64,000 nucleotides of DNA from Macrosoma leucophasiata. Taxonomy: Eukaryota; Arthropoda; Insecta; Lepidoptera; Hedylidae. The first letter of the stretch is position 1, and each line of letters starts with the position of its first letter. The position numbers and the translations under genes are program-made. Positions 1-12,562 of the stretch are shown piece after piece. The stretch lies in NCBI GenBank assembly GCA_036365455.1, contig JAWQUS010000022.1:6262001-6326000 (forward strand), in the 5' to 3' direction. Under the pieces are notes generated by a model, which worked only from the letters and a program-made list of their open reading frames with translations, was not told the DNA's origin and ran no database searches.

Positions 1-427
1 CAGTCTCAAAAAGTTCCAAACAGTCTCGCGAAATTGTGAATCGAACTCGTTTTTGTTCAGCTGAAAGCAACCTCGGGACTCAGCGAGCAGAAACCTTATG
101 GAATCTCAATTCTTTCGTTATTATGTGTTGCACCCGGCCATAACTAATGTCTGTTGTCTCGGCTATCTTACCGATGGTCAAACGTCGATCACCCAGTACG
201 AGATCACAAATTTTATCGATGTTTTCTTTCGTGGTAGAGGTTGTAGGCCGTCCACTCCTAGGATCATCTTCAATGCTCTCACGACCACGCTTAAACTCAG
301 CTACCCACTTCTTGACACTGGAATTCGATGAAGCAGACTCCCCCAAAGTGCCCACCATATCTTGATAAATGTCTTTTGGTGACAGGCGTTTTTTAATTGA
401 GGTACTTAATGACTGCACCATGTTCAA
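1..427 (-). pseudogene. mariner-type transposase, N-terminal fragment
   Basis: Reading leftward from 427, the protein begins MNMVQSLSTSIKKRLSPKD and contains the paired helix-turn-helix DNA-binding part of mariner (SETMAR-like) transposases, including the linker GRPTTSTTKENIDKI and a second HTH around YGRVQHIITKEL. An in-frame TGA at about 80-82 stands where mariners normally have Trp in the S-A-R-W-V-P motif. Coding similarity (VPRLL, then an ISRDCLELF-like segment) continues past it to base 1, so the copy is dead. The DDE catalytic half lies outside the window. A second, separate mariner fragment is at 54590-55330. Confidence 0.85.
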
Positions 428-872
428 TCAGAATGCTCCAAACAAATAATCACAGAAAATTTATATTGTGCAGTATCGGAATGAAACTGCGCACAATAAA
501 TCAATATGAGACATACTAACAAATGACGGTAAATTTAAAAAGATGTCAGATCTCCTTGTAGTTTTGGCCACGAACTTTTGGATCCACCCTCGTATTAGCA
601 ATTAAATAAATTCATTAATTCAAATGATCTCATTGATTACCAGCAGCTTGCGAAAGGTTCTCAACTAGAACTAGAGCTAAAAATTGCAAATTGTGGTAAT
701 GTTGAATTTCAGTAGGATTTTCTATATCAGCCTTCAAATGTGAGTCTTATGCTGACCAGCTCCTTGGAATGCATCTCTGTAAATATTGTTGCTATGTATA
801 CCAAATTTTAATCATTATGTTTAGTTAATTTGAGTAGTACGATGACGCTTCGGTCAAGTGAAAGGCCAATAA
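428..872. other. no gene recognised
   Basis: AT-rich sequence next to the mariner fragment, probably including its terminal region. No open frame with family resemblance and no clear repeat boundary was seen. Confidence 0.4.
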
Positions 873-1247
873 GAGGCCGTTCAAGTATTACGTAAGCAGA
901 TTTATTACAATTCTTTACCCCCCCCCCCATCCCCCTTGTCAGCAAAAGTAAGCAAAGCTCTTACCCCCTTCCCCCATGCTTACGTAAATATTTTTAATTA
1001 ATGTATTGTTTTTTTTTAATACTATAATTATAATGTTATAATTATAATTTTAAAAATAAGAAAATAGATTTAGGATAGAGATTAGATTTGATTTAGGATA
1101 GAGATTAGATTTTACTGATGTAATAAGTAAATAACTACCGATGACGTAATCATCATCTAGACTCCCCTACCCCCATGTCATCCAAAATAAGCAGAGCAAT
1201 GACCCCACCGCCCCTCCATAGTGCTCACGTAATACTTGAACGGCCCC
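873..1247. mobile_element. MITE, family H1 (PIF/Harbinger-like)
   Basis: The ends are inverted (left GGCCGTTCAAGTATTACGTA; right TACTTGAACGGCCCC) and are flanked by TAA on both sides (870-872, 1248-1250), a 3-bp TWA target duplication as expected for PIF/Harbinger. The inside is non-coding, with C-rich stretches and a duplicated TTAGGATAGAGATTAGA. Other copies are at 17239-17575 and 19818-20163, with a diverged relative at 24451-24808. Confidence 0.75.
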
Positions 1248-2822
1248 TAACACATTTGATTTTTGTGCATTCTCGAAAGATCTTCTACTTACGTGTTGGA
1301 CGTGAGTGCAACAGGATCTTTTTTTATTTTTTCATTATTACTATACCATAAACAATATTATAAAAGTAGCAGGAACAACTCTAGGTATGTTAATGATATG
1401 AGTAATTATGAGAGAGATTAGAGATATGCATGTAGATGTTAGTGACACAGATCTGTACGGCCCTGTGATTTCCAGCACAGATGCGTAATATTTTAGGCCT
1501 TAGGAGTGGCAACGCATTTAGATTGAAAGCTCTGGTTTCGTGTAGACTGATAGGCTATTATTACTTACCAATGTATACTGATACCCATTTGCCACTTCAT
1601 GAAATGAAAAGAAAAACTGTGTTATGTTGTGCTTATACTTACACTCTAAAAATCTCTGAAAAAAATCCATGCTATATCGGGTGCAAAAAAGGAGAAAACA
1701 AAAATGATTTAATTTACATCAATTTCTTCTTCGATATTTTATTAAGAAACAAGAAATTCTATCGAGTATAATGCTAATACAATATAATATTACATTACTT
1801 AAATTGATATGAACATAATTTTATATCGATACTTTGGTATATCAGGTTAATATTCGTACATCACTATATAAAAATGCTATTTTTAGAAAAGAATGAATAG
1901 CATTAAAAGTCATATAAGTCATACGAAACTTACACAGGTCTTCAAAGTTATTAATAAAACATGTCACTATATATCACTGCATTTCAAAATCCCACCGAAT
2001 ACGACACAATCTGTGAAAATTTGTACATAACCTCACAAAGTTCAATCCAAGATTATTTTCGTTTTTCCGTGCACCACTCTGTTTTAAACAATACGATAGC
2101 ATAATCAGTCAACATAAAGCAAAACCTAGAATACCACAATAACTAGTTAAAAGATTTAGTTCTCAAGAAAACAGCAAAAATCTTCTGAGTACCTGTTTGT
2201 TTGCCAACAGATGTACCACAAATTGGGCGCATACAACGGCGCCGACCGTCACGCGAAGGCATAAGTATGACGTCACATCAAATAATTTCCAAAATTGATA
2301 CTCTACATACATCTTGTGTCTTTTTTTACATAGGGAGCTACTGGTTAGTTAGAAAGAGTCAAAACTGTTTTTGTCAAGACATGTGTCGATTTTACCCATT
2401 ATTGTATAACTACTGTTTCTATAGTAGAATGTGCCTTCTCCATGTGTACTCCCGCGCTAGTGATGCCCTACCGAAATGTCAATGATGTGTCTTTGAAACG
2501 TAACATAATGCTTGATCTACACTTTGTTAAGTGTAGGATCAATTTGCGTTTGGGAGTGATAAGTGTATATTTGAAGTACGTAGGGTAAACTGTATAATGA
2601 TTGGCCTTTGGATTGGATTTGGCCTGACCTTAGTCGATTTTGACTATGTTGATAGGTTGATGTGCAGTATTTAGCAACTAACAGACCTTGTCATATTATT
2701 ATTTTAACATACCTATACTGAAATACTTAAACATTAATAATAAGAAGCATTTTAAATCTATATTTCCCAAATTGCCTAAATAAAAATAATGTACGTTAGG
2801 TGGACAAGAGTGACATGACTTA
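1248..2822. other. intergenic, mostly unassigned
   Basis: Contains a degraded piece of repeat family C (about 1455-1600; it includes the phrase ACGGCCCTGTGATTTCC). The rest is AT-rich with no gene I can support; short open frames here have no recognisable domain. Confidence 0.4.
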
Positions 2823-3058
2823 TCGTACTAATATTATAAATGCGAAAGTTTGCATGTTTGTTTGTTTGTTACTCCTTCACACAAAAACTGCTGAACCGAT
2901 TTTCATGAAATTTGGCATACATATAGAGGGTAACTTGGATAGAATAGTTTTTATCCCGAAAAAATGTTCCTGTGGGATGCCATGGGACGATTTGATGAGT
3001 TTCCACAAGTTACGCGAAAGGCGATCTATACGCGGGCGGAGCCGCGGTCAACAGCTAG
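2823..3058 (+). mobile_element. short non-autonomous Helitron
   Basis: Starts with TC after an A (2822) and reads TCGTACTAATATTATAAA, a 5' end typical of lepidopteran Helitrons. Ends in CTAG (3055-3058) followed by T, preceded by a small GC hairpin (CGCGGGCGGAGCCGCG). Insertion between A and T without target duplication is the Helitron rule. 236 bp, no coding capacity. Confidence 0.75.
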
Positions 3059-3313
3059 TAGGTATATTATAAATTATAAATAAAAATAATATTAACTTTA
3101 AAAAATTACATAAAATAGTAATTATAACCTTTTTAGAACAAAATAATTAATTCTTCTTTTTTGAAATACATTCACTTCTTTTGTTTTCTTTTTCATTCTA
3201 AACAAATTTCCATCTGATTACAATCTGCCATGACTTTGTAATTATTTAAACAATCTAAAGTAAAATTTTTACGATTACCAAAATTAATACGTATCTGCAT
3301 AACCTGATACAAC

Positions 3314-6300
3314 ATGGATAAGACTCAAGATTCCAAAAAATGCTACTGTTCGCGCTGTTTTCTCCCCATCGACATTGAAGACAGAGTGGATATAGACGGA
3401 GACAACTTTCATAGAATTTGCAGCATGTGCTGTAAGCGAGCTTAGACTTATTGTTGTATTTATTCTAAATATTTATACATTTTCCCGAGTAGATATTTTG
3501 AAAAAAGTTCAAAGTATGATCAATCAACATCGCTACTTCATGTTATACATTTACTTTTATCCTACAGAATATTATTCATTGATTTAAAATTTAAATATTG
3601 TAGAATTAGATCACTCCATTGTCCACAAATAGCTCTACAGTAGTCTATTTGAGCCCTTCATCATCATCATTTCAGTCAAAATACATCCACTGCAGGACCA
3701 CGCCTGAGGGCTTATCAACTCTACTGACATCAATCGTTGTGTGCAGGAAATTGCTGCTTTGACGTACTATGATGATTTGTATAATTTAAGAAAAAAACAG
3801 TAATATAATGCACAGTGCTCGTCAAATTGATGAAAAACGTGTTATGTATCCCGTTTTGATCTTAACATTTAGGATTATTACTCATCCACTTGAACGAGGG
3901 TTTCCTCGCTTTAACAAATATACTACTAAAGGAGCAAGCCGAATGTTTATAAAAATACCTACTTATCCATACATTTCGAATGTAGATTATTCGAAATGTA
4001 TGTTGCTCTTATCAAATTACAGGCGTTTGCCGTACAATACCGACATCTCTCAAGATGTTCTACGGACATGTGTTCTGTAGCGATTGCTTCAAGAGCCACG
4101 TGATGACCAGATTCCGAGGGGACAGTAACTTCCACCCCAACAGCTGGTGGATGCAGTGGGCGCCAGGTGGTAGACCTCAGGAGAATCAGGAGAAAGACAG
4201 TGGTTAGTGTTTAGGAGATACAGTTCAAATAATCAAAATAATCATATTTTTGGACTTCTCATTAAGATCGAATGGTAACTAACTACTAACCGTGCCTACC
4301 GCCGCTATATCTACCATATACGCTAAGTGATGACTGCAGCCATAGAGCAACACGTGCCACCGGCCGTGGCGGACCGAAGGGGAGTAGCCATATGCAGGCT
4401 TTCCCCTCTGTCAAAGTACAAGCCCAAGTGGGTCTATTGCTGTTGCCTAGATGTTTAAATGTGTGCGTGAAATTGTTTGTATTTTGTTATAGTAATGGTG
4501 TGAGTTTCGTAGTAATAGACGATTTTTGTAGTATGTGTGTGTAACACGCATTCCCCCCGCAAAAAATGACAGACTGATTTGCATCGGTAATAAACACTAT
4601 GGCTAATCCCCTCCGTTCCGGTGACCCGTGTTGCGCTATGACTGCTCTTAAATGGTTTACAGTCATTATTTAACATCAATGTGATCTGTATGCTTGTTTG
4701 GCACTTTCTCTACATAAAAAAATCGTTTAAATGGTCGGTTCAATAGAACCATGAAAGTTTTGAATAGTTCTTTAAATTATAATACTGGCTTAGTACTTTT
4801 TTCCGTGAATGATAATCATTTGTCACAGGTCCGAGTGCGTCAGTGCCTCCCGAGGAGTCCAAGCGTACTATCTGCGCGCGTTGTCTTCAACCTGTAGACG
4901 AGCAGAGCAAGGTGGAAGTTTGTAATCAGAGCTTCCATACACAGTGTGCTAAATGCTGTAAGGCAAATCTAAGATTTATAAGTCATCAATATTTAACTTC
5001 GTCATAGTCATTATTATAGCTTGAGATTGTAAGTCACCAAGACCACTCACTACAATATACATCAGTGGCCTAGAGTGGTCTCTGCAATCCATCCTTTTTA
5101 ACGATATGAGTAGTAGGTTATTATGAGCCAAGGTCTTGGGTTCACTCCAGAGGAGTAAGCGGTAATGGAAATTTCCATTACCAAGATTCCTGGTAGTCTG
5201 CACCCTTAAAGTAGCCGAGCCAAGTAATCAAGAAACGTAACTTCAGATGTATTCCCCACAGAAATACGCAGAAGTAAATTTTAATACATGCATCACTTAC
5301 AGTGAACCTATTGACGACGAGCTTCGAAACTTCCAGAAAATGGTAAAATCCTAATATCACTTACTCCCAGACCCGAGGAACGAACCCAGGACCCCAAGCG
5401 TAGCAGTAGTGGCCAGCTAGTCTACTGAGGCAGTTTTCGGTATTGCGCTAAATGAATTTCTATAGGTTTGGCATAGATCTATTACATGACGCTTACAACT
5501 GACGAATCGTGCCTACATTTTTCTCTTCGGCGAAATACGATATAGAGGCATAAATTTATATTTTAATTTAGGTAGTTTTATTTGATAAATAAGTTAAAGC
5601 TATAAAATATCCAGAACTTTGATTGTTTCACCAGATTTCTGTCGCAAGATCCCCACCGCAAACCTCAAGATCTACTACGGCCAAGTTTTTTGCGATGAGT
5701 GTTTCCACACCCACGTACTGCCCCGCAACAGAGACAATCCCGCAGAGTTCTTCAAGAACTGGTTTGAGCAGTGGCAGAACAACGCTGAGTTTGCGGACCA
5801 GATGAGAGGGTTTATGGCTGGGACCAAGGATAACACTCCATTCGTGTTTATACAGGGCCAACCTCCGTTCTGCAGGTGTGGGACCGGACCTGGTTGGTTT
5901 CAGGGTGAGCCCAAGAAATGTGAGTAAACCTATTAAAGAAACATTTTTTAAATGTACTACCTAAGTCTTGTTTTTATATAACCAAGGTGGTAAACAAGCA
6001 TGCAGTTCACATGGATGTTAAGTGATGATTGCAGCCTATAGACATTTACACACCAGGTCAAAATTCAAATACGTTGCCACCCCCGAAACCGAAGTAATGT
6101 CTCTTAGATATTTTTCCACTAGGGCTTTGGGCAAAGGCCAACCAACCAACGATCCAGAGGGTGACAGCTTGGCTCTTTAAGGGCCAGGTTGGTACAGTGC
6201 TCATCAAGAAATAATGCGTATCGATCCTATGAAAGTGACAATCGACTAGTTTCGGCTTTATAGACCATTATCTCTGCTGCACACTGCCTACGTAATCATC

Positions 6301-7013
6301 CGTAGTCCGGTATTGGTCAAAACTTGATCAAAATGGTCGACAAACGTCAAATAGGTAAAAGTATGAAATATATAACGCTCTACAGATCCGGAATAAGCCG
6401 ACGTCTCCTCCTGAGGTCGATGTGAATTATTTCTTGTTGGATACTATACCTATACTTAGGACACATATCAGTCTTTGCTGTAAATTGTGATGTTTTTTGT
6501 CTCTAAAGGGGGCAGCTGCCCCCTTCTGCCACCGCTGGGTCGGCAATGGCCTTGGGTTCGATCATATGACAGATTTTCTAAGAAATGTATTATTGAAATA
6601 CCTAGTAGTTTCAATGAATTCCTCAAATTGTAGGTGCGTAACAGTTGAACAAAAAAGAAAACGTTTTCACAGCTGCAACTCTGGCGGTGTCCATCGACGA
6701 GGGATCTATAGGGACGTGGGATGAAAACCGGACCGAGATATCGTATCGCATGGACATACCCGAGTGTCACGAGGACGCTGCGGCTGAAAAAATTGAAAAG
6801 CTCACGAGATATTTACATGAGAGATCAGACTATAAATGTACGAAAAAATGGAAAAACTTTGTCGAACTCGATCATTCTACTTCAGAGTTTTCGGTCTTCG
6901 GCTGGATCGAACTGCAAGCCTCTAAGCAACGTCAGCTGGATTGTCCTAAATGTTTGTGGCAGTGCGGTCCTATTTATGTCAATAGTGAATATTTGCGGAA
7001 TCAAGTGGCTTGA
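3314..7013 (+). CDS. two-LIM-domain protein (five exons, 350 aa)
   Basis: Exons 3314-3431, 4023-4202, 4829-4957, 5635-5919 and 6673-7013; all four introns are phase 1 with GT-AG ends (donors gtaagc, gttagt, gtaagg, gtgagt). LIM1 zinc ligands: C12, C15, H33, C36, C39, C42, C58, C61. LIM2: C115, C118, H136, C139, C142, C145, C162, C165. Each LIM domain is cut by an intron at the same place, just after the fifth ligand, and each is followed by a similar aromatic stretch (HVMTRFRG...WWMQW and HVLPRNRD...NWFEQW), so the unit was duplicated. The C-terminal ~170 residues carry CRCG and CPKCLWQC clusters but no domain I know. LIM domains bind proteins, often at the cytoskeleton or in nuclear complexes; this protein has no homeodomain, PET or kinase part, so its role is unknown. 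The start is the first in-frame ATG of exon 1. The last splice acceptor (6672) was chosen because it preserves phase; upstream AGs run into a stop or give the wrong phase. Confidence 0.85.
4340..4645 (-). repeat. repeat family F copy in LIM intron 2
   Basis: About 300 bp sharing phrases such as GGGGAGTAGCCATA, CAAAGTACAAGCCCAA and AATAGACGATTTTTGTAG with copies at 41380-41640 (opposite strand) and 50040-50235. Non-coding; class unknown. Confidence 0.6.
5365..5440 (-). repeat. fragment of tRNA-headed SINE-g
   Basis: Short piece with a B-box-like segment (GAACGAACCCAGGACC read on the plus strand) matching the head of the SINE at 16430-16690. Lies in LIM intron 3. Confidence 0.5.
5975..6450. 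repeat. repeats in LIM intron 4 (family C piece, then family E)
   Basis: At 5980-6110 there is a degraded family C fragment (CAAGCATGCAGTTCACAT). At 6225-6450 there is family E, with the phrase GGTATTGGTCAAAACTTGAT and an end near TTCTTGTTGGATA; family E recurs at 46350-46437 plus 48543-48720, 55436-55615 and 57348-57505. Confidence 0.6.
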
Positions 7014-7027
7014 GATTGATTTTTTGG

Positions 7028-7033
7028 AATAAA
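7028..7033 (+). terminator. polyadenylation signal of the LIM gene
   Basis: Canonical AATAAA 15 bases after the stop codon of the LIM-domain gene. Confidence 0.65.
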
Positions 7034-8149
7034 ATGTAATGTTGATTTATAATATTTAGTTTTATTATTAAATAAGTTCTTGTAATTTATGATGCCTCCG
7101 GTGGCAATCGCGGGGGCAACTGGGAATAATTCGATTTTAATACATTTTACATGATGTACTTATAAAACGGGCCACATATAAATAAAATCACAGAAAATAC
7201 GATATATTCCGGTCATTGCCCGTGGTACACCTACTTAGTCCACCTGGGTGAACCAGGGGTAAATTTTTTTACCCGTGGTTCTCCTATTATGAATTGGGTG
7301 TACCAGGGGTAATTACATCTTTCCGTTGTCCACCTAAGTTCACCTAGATGTTCCAAGGGAAATATATTTTTCCCGTGGTCCACCTGTAGCAGTGTTAGTG
7401 TAGAATGTACTTTTACATTGTTAATAACAACATTGTTTGGTCGGGTTCATTTCGGTCTCAAATCGTACTTCAACTTTTTGGAACTAAAGGGAATCATGTT
7501 TTTTAAAGAGATGAGTGTAATGCACAGCGTAATACGATTAAATATTTTTGGAATCGAAACATATGGGGTAGGTTATGTTAGAACGGTAATCACACAACGC
7601 ATGTACTAAAAACATAATCTAGAATTGTAAAAAATATTTTAGAAAAAAAAAACCGCATTAAAAAAAAAAAAAAACTTGAATACACAAAAAACACTAAAAA
7701 GCGAAAAATAAACTCAGATAATTTAATTTTAAGGGCAAAAATCACGCAACCTATTAATTATAATGAGTCAATTACTTTAATATGGGCTACGGCTACTTAC
7801 CTACAAAGTGACAATGGGACCATCCTTACAAAAAAATATATTTAAATTGGTACCTACAGGCGTTTTTGAATGATCGCGGTTTATGATAACATTGTTTAAA
7901 CAAACGTGTAACTATTATAATTAGTAAAAAGTAGGTATTTCAACTACGAAGGTACCACATAATATAGTTTTCATAATCAGTTCCACTTCATCAAATTATG
8001 CTTGCCGAAAGCAAACACATTATTATTATAAAAAATACCGACAACCTGTCAGTGTGCTATGAAATTTGAAGAGTTTCGTCGATTTCGCCAGGATCCCATT
8101 ATCACATCTTGACATGGTGACAATAGGACCACCTGTGAATTATACGGCA

Positions 8150-8667
8150 ACAAGCCACGGAACATTATTATCTATACTTATAATAAATCTGTAGAAGTGT
8201 AAATTCTGTACATTAAAAATATTGAAAAAATAAATACCAGGGGATGTTATTAGATCGATACCGAACACAAATATGTGATTAGAAAATTTTTTATCTGTCT
8301 GTCTGTCTGCCTGTTTGTTCAAGCATCACAAAAACTACCGGTCCGATTACAATGAAACTTGGTATGATTATACTTTAACATTTGGCGCACAACACTGGGT
8401 ACTATTTATCCCGGAAAAATGTCTGTTTGTCTGTGTGTTTGTGCACGCTTATATCAGAAACGGCTTATTCGATTTGCGGTTGGTAAGTTTCACTTAACAT
8501 TCAGTGTTTGTTTCATGTGAATCGGTTCAGAAATAAAATAGTTATGTCGATTTAAAGAATCGTATCGAATATTTTTAAGGTATTCTATATCTTAATTCTA
8601 TTTTTTAGGGAGTTTCGTACCTAATAGGTAAAAACGGACCCTACGGATAACTAATCCTCCGCTGTCT

Positions 8668-8698
<31 letters not shown>

Positions 8699-8720
8699 AC
8701 CAGGCTGTATCTTATAAATA
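8150..8720. repeat. TCTGTCTGT-type interspersed repeat
   Basis: Matches 38890-39480 in inverted orientation over two blocks: one with AATACCAGGGGATGTTA...TCGATACC and one with the motif ATAGTGATAGCTAGAAAGCT next to runs of CTGT. Possibly two adjacent families carried together. Non-coding. Confidence 0.55.
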
Positions 8721-8870
8721 GTGATAGCTAGAAAGCTAACATTTACACATATTATGTATTTCTGTTACCGCTATAATGAAGACGCTTTAAATTTTCACAT
8801 AATTTTAAGGTCTTATGTTGTATTGTAGCTTCCATAATAAATCTATATACATACAAATAAATAAAATTGG

Positions 8871-11800
8871 AGAAATAGAAATAGAAATAGAAATAGAAAA
8901 TATTTTTATTTCGAATAGATCTTTACAGATACTTTCAAAACGTCAATAAATCATAAACTACCTAGAGCGAATAACCATTACATATAGTAAAAGCAAAATC
9001 ATATATTAATAGTAAATTAAAAATTAAAATTTAAACTATTTGGTTAAAACATAATAATCATAAAATTTTTCAATTCCTTCAATGATAATAAATGAAGAAA
9101 AAGAAAAACTTATTCGTCAAGATCAATGTTATTCACTTAGCAGAGTTCCAAGTGCAGTCACTACTGAGAAGAACTCCGCTACCCAACAAACTCAGTAAGA
9201 GCTCTTTTAAATGAAAGCTTAAATCTAGTACAGATTATCGTGAAAAATCAAATAATGTCAACGTCCATAGCATACATGCAAATAAACTGCTATCTACTAA
9301 ATGTGATGTAGCTCCTGCAAACCAGAACAGACCAGTCCCCACCAACAGCACCCGTTCACGAGTATGACGCATGTGACAGCCATTGCCCTCCTCGACCATT
9401 TTAGAGGGAAGTGAGCAACCCGCCACACGACGCCGCCAAAGGCAAAGACATTTAAGCGTGCATGACTGTTCCGGATATGCACACGGCAAAATAAAAGATG
9501 GAATTCATTTTCAGCCAGGGTATTCACATTATTCAACCCTTAACAATAGTAGATACTAATTACTGAATACACGAAATCACAGGATCATGAAATAGCCTGG
9601 CAGCGATCGCTACAATCCCAAGACGTATTATCATTAAGATAATCACTGGTCTTATAGTAATTACATTTATATAAACGTTCTTTCATTACTTTCTTAAATT
9701 TATTGATCGATAGACTTTGAACGTTTTTGGGGATTTGATTAAAGAACCGTATACATTGACCTCTAAAAGAATTACTGACCCTATTCAGCCGCGTTGCATG
9801 CATGGACAACTTGTATTTGTTCCTAGTATTTATACTGTGATTGTTACCTATTGTAGGAAACTCATTAATGTTTTTACGGACATATAATACATTTTCATAA
9901 ATGTATTGCGAAGCTACAGTCAGAATATTTATTTCTTTAAATTTATCTCTAAGAGATACCCTCGGACTCAACCCGTAGATAGCCCGGACAGCTCTCTTTT
10001 GCAGTACAAAAATAGTGTTGACGTCGGCGGAATTTCCCCATAGCAAAATGCCATAGGACATTATACTGTGAAAATAACTAAAATAAACAAGGCGAGCCGT
10101 CTCGACGTCTGTTAATAGTCTAATCTTTTTCACAGCAAATGCTGCCGAGCTAAGTCTATTAGCTAATTTGGCAATATGGGGACCCCATTGCAATTTAGCA
10201 TCCACGGTAATGCCCAGAAATACCGTGGACTCTACGATCTCCAATACTTCCTCATTTATCTTAACATTGGTTTCAACCTGTTTTACGTTAGGAGTAGTAA
10301 ATTTAATACATGTTGTCTTACTGCTATTTAACGAAAGGTTATTGGCGCTAAACCAATGTACTATATTAGAGAGAGTATTGTTTACACAGTCAAAATCTAC
10401 CTCCTGTCTTTTAATTTTGAACACTAAAGAAGTATCATCAGCAAACAATACCATCTCTTGGCCATCATTGATAATGTAGGGTAAGTCATTAATATAGACT
10501 AAGAAAAGAAATGGCCCTAAAATAGAGCCCTGTGGGACCCCCATATCCATTGAAGTCCCGGGAGATCTTGTCCCATTTACATCAACACACATATTTCTAT
10601 TGTTTAAATATGAAGTCATAAGCTCGAGAGCGGTATCTCGAAGGCCGTAGTGATATAACTTTCTGACCAATGTTTCATGCTGAACGCAATCAAATGCTTT
10701 AGATAAGTCACAGAATACCCCTAGTGCATTATGTGATTTTTCCCAAGCTTCAAAAATGTGTTTGACAAGTTCAACACCTGCATCGGTAGTTGAACGACCC
10801 CTAGTAAATCCAAACTGTCGACAATGTAAAAGTTTATGATGGTTAAAGTGTGCAAGTAGTTGAATTAAAATAAGTTTTTCAAAAATTTTACTTAAGACAG
10901 GTAGTACAGAAATTGGTCTAAAATTTGTGGGGTCACTTGTACTACCAGATTTAAAAAGAGGAATCACTTTACTATGTTTCATTAAGTCAGGAAATATACC
11001 ACTTACAATACTATTATTAAACATTGCCGCTAGGTAAGGTGCAATTACATCCATTATTTCATATGCAACTTTTACAGATAAGCCCCATAAATCAGTTGTG
11101 TTCTTAATATTAATAGACTTAAAGGCATGTATAACATCCGCAGTATTAACTAACTTAAAATTAAATATAGTTTTACTTTGATGTACATTTTTTTTCAATA
11201 ATGATTCGGCGACGGTAGGCGATGAAATGAGGTCTCCAGTCAAAGAAACTGGAATATTAGCAAAGAATGTTTCAAATGCTAAAGCAACTTCTTCGTCAGT
11301 AGTAACATGTTTATTGTCAATTATTAATTTAAAATCAGAGTTGCGTTCAGCTTGTTTCCCAGTTTCACTATTAATTACATTCCAAGTCGCTTTAATTTTG
11401 TTATTTGAATTTTTAATTTTATTTTTAATGTGAAGTGCCTTGGCTGCAAAACACACTTTCTTGAATATTTTCGAATATAATTTAACATGATTTTTAAACG
11501 AATTTGTGTGATTATGTGACTTTTCTCCATACAGGTCATACAATCTCTGTCTACTCTTATGTATTCCAACCGTCGCCCATTCATTGAACGACTTATGACT
11601 TCTTACATTTATTGTCTTATTGGTAAAAACTAAATTAAATTCTGTTAAAATTGTGGCAAAAAAGTCATTGTATAATATGTTAGGATCGTTATGGTATTGC
11701 ACGTTTGCAAGTTTTGGGACAATATTTTCTGTGAATTTCTTAATTCGCTTCGCATTGAAAGGAACAAATACAATTGCTCGTTTATTTTTATCATTATGTA

Positions 11801-11945
11801 ATTGACTACAGAAGGAAACTAACTGACCACAATGGTCGGAGCTTAATTCAGTCAAAATATTTTTATGTGTAGGTTCAAAATCGATAAAAATATTGTCTAT
11901 GCATGTCGCTGAGTGTCTTTTTAATATTAAAATAACGGCTTTTTC
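8871..11945 (-). mobile_element. LINE-1w: 5'-truncated jockey/CR1-group non-LTR retrotransposon
   Basis: The 3' end is at the left: a short tandem (AGAAAT)n tail (8871-8895 on the plus strand), then a 3' UTR to about 9580 and the RT frame. The 5' end breaks off inside the endonuclease domain at about 11945. A shorter copy of the same 3' end is at 56104-56570. Only the RT part survives, so the element cannot move by itself. Confidence 0.8.
9585..11941 (-). pseudogene. non-LTR reverse transcriptase, N-terminally truncated
   Basis: One open frame with no internal stop. The in-frame Met at 11855 gives 756 residues, but similarity starts upstream without a Met: ATCIDNIFIDF followed by LSSDHC is the C-terminal end of an APE-type endonuclease. 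RT blocks follow in order: FRPISVLPVLSKIFEKL, FGFTRGRSTTDA, GVFCDLSKAFDCV, VPQGSILGPFLFLVYINDL and the catalytic FADD at about residue 470 counted from that Met. The C-terminal half matches the thumb and tail of jockey/CR1-type RTs. The missing endonuclease start and 5' region make it a dead-on-arrival copy, though apparently a young one because the frame is intact. Confidence 0.85.
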
Positions 11946-12056
11946 CTAAACGCATATGTATATATACACGGTACATATACCAAAACCACATTTTTTACAA
12001 TTTTTGTGTGTCTGTCTGTTTGGCGGGGCTAATCTTGGGAACGGCTTGACCGATTT

Positions 12057-12475
12057 TCATTGGCAGATAGCTGATGTGATAAGGAGTAACTTAGGCTACT
12101 TTTCTCCATACATCCATACAGATACATACCTACATACAAATAAGTAGAATTAGAGTGTATCCGACTTTGACGGGACTTCCATGGGTAGGTAGCCGATGTA
12201 ACAATAAGGAACTTAGGCTACTTTTATCTCCATACATCCATACATACATACGTACCTACATACAAATAAGAAGAATTGGATTGTCTTCGACTTTGACGGG
12301 ACTTTCACTGGCAGATAGCTGATGAGATAAGGAGTAACTTAGGCTACTTTTATCTCCATTCAACCATACATACATACCTACATACAAATAAACAGAATTT
12401 GAGTGTCTCCGATTTTGACGGGACTTTCACAGGCAGATAGCTGATGTAATAAGGAGTAACTTACGCTACTTTTAT
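12057..12475. repeat. ~124-bp tandem repeat, just over three copies
   Basis: The phrase GGCAGATAGCTGATG recurs near 12061, 12185 (degraded), 12310 and 12432, each followed by AAGGAGTAACTTAGGCTAC and a CATACATAC stretch. The spacing is 122-125 bp. The unit derives from an interspersed repeat also seen at 34200-34470 and 51900-52040. Confidence 0.75.
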
Positions 12476-12477
12476 AC

Positions 12478-12562
12478 TAGCTGCGCCCACGACTTCGTCC
12501 GGGTAGATACTGAACAATCATATTTTTTCTCACGTAGACGAAGTCGCGGGCATAGCTAGTTA
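12478..12562. repeat. two facing Helitron 3' termini
   Basis: At 12478 the minus strand reads a GC-rich hairpin then CTAG before T. At about 12558-12562 the plus strand does the same (GCGGGCATAGCTAGT). Two Helitron ends therefore meet within 90 bp. Confidence 0.5.

Noticed and set aside
5619..5690. Upstream start for an independent gene beginning before LIM exon 4
   Set aside because: The codons before 5635 are intron sequence; the AG at 5633-5634 is the acceptor and the LIM ligand pattern is completed only by joining to 4957.
6497..6724. Alternative frame crossing the acceptor of LIM exon 5
   Set aside because: It ends in a stop at 6724 and breaks phase; the frame entered at 6673 continues to 7013 with protein-like composition.
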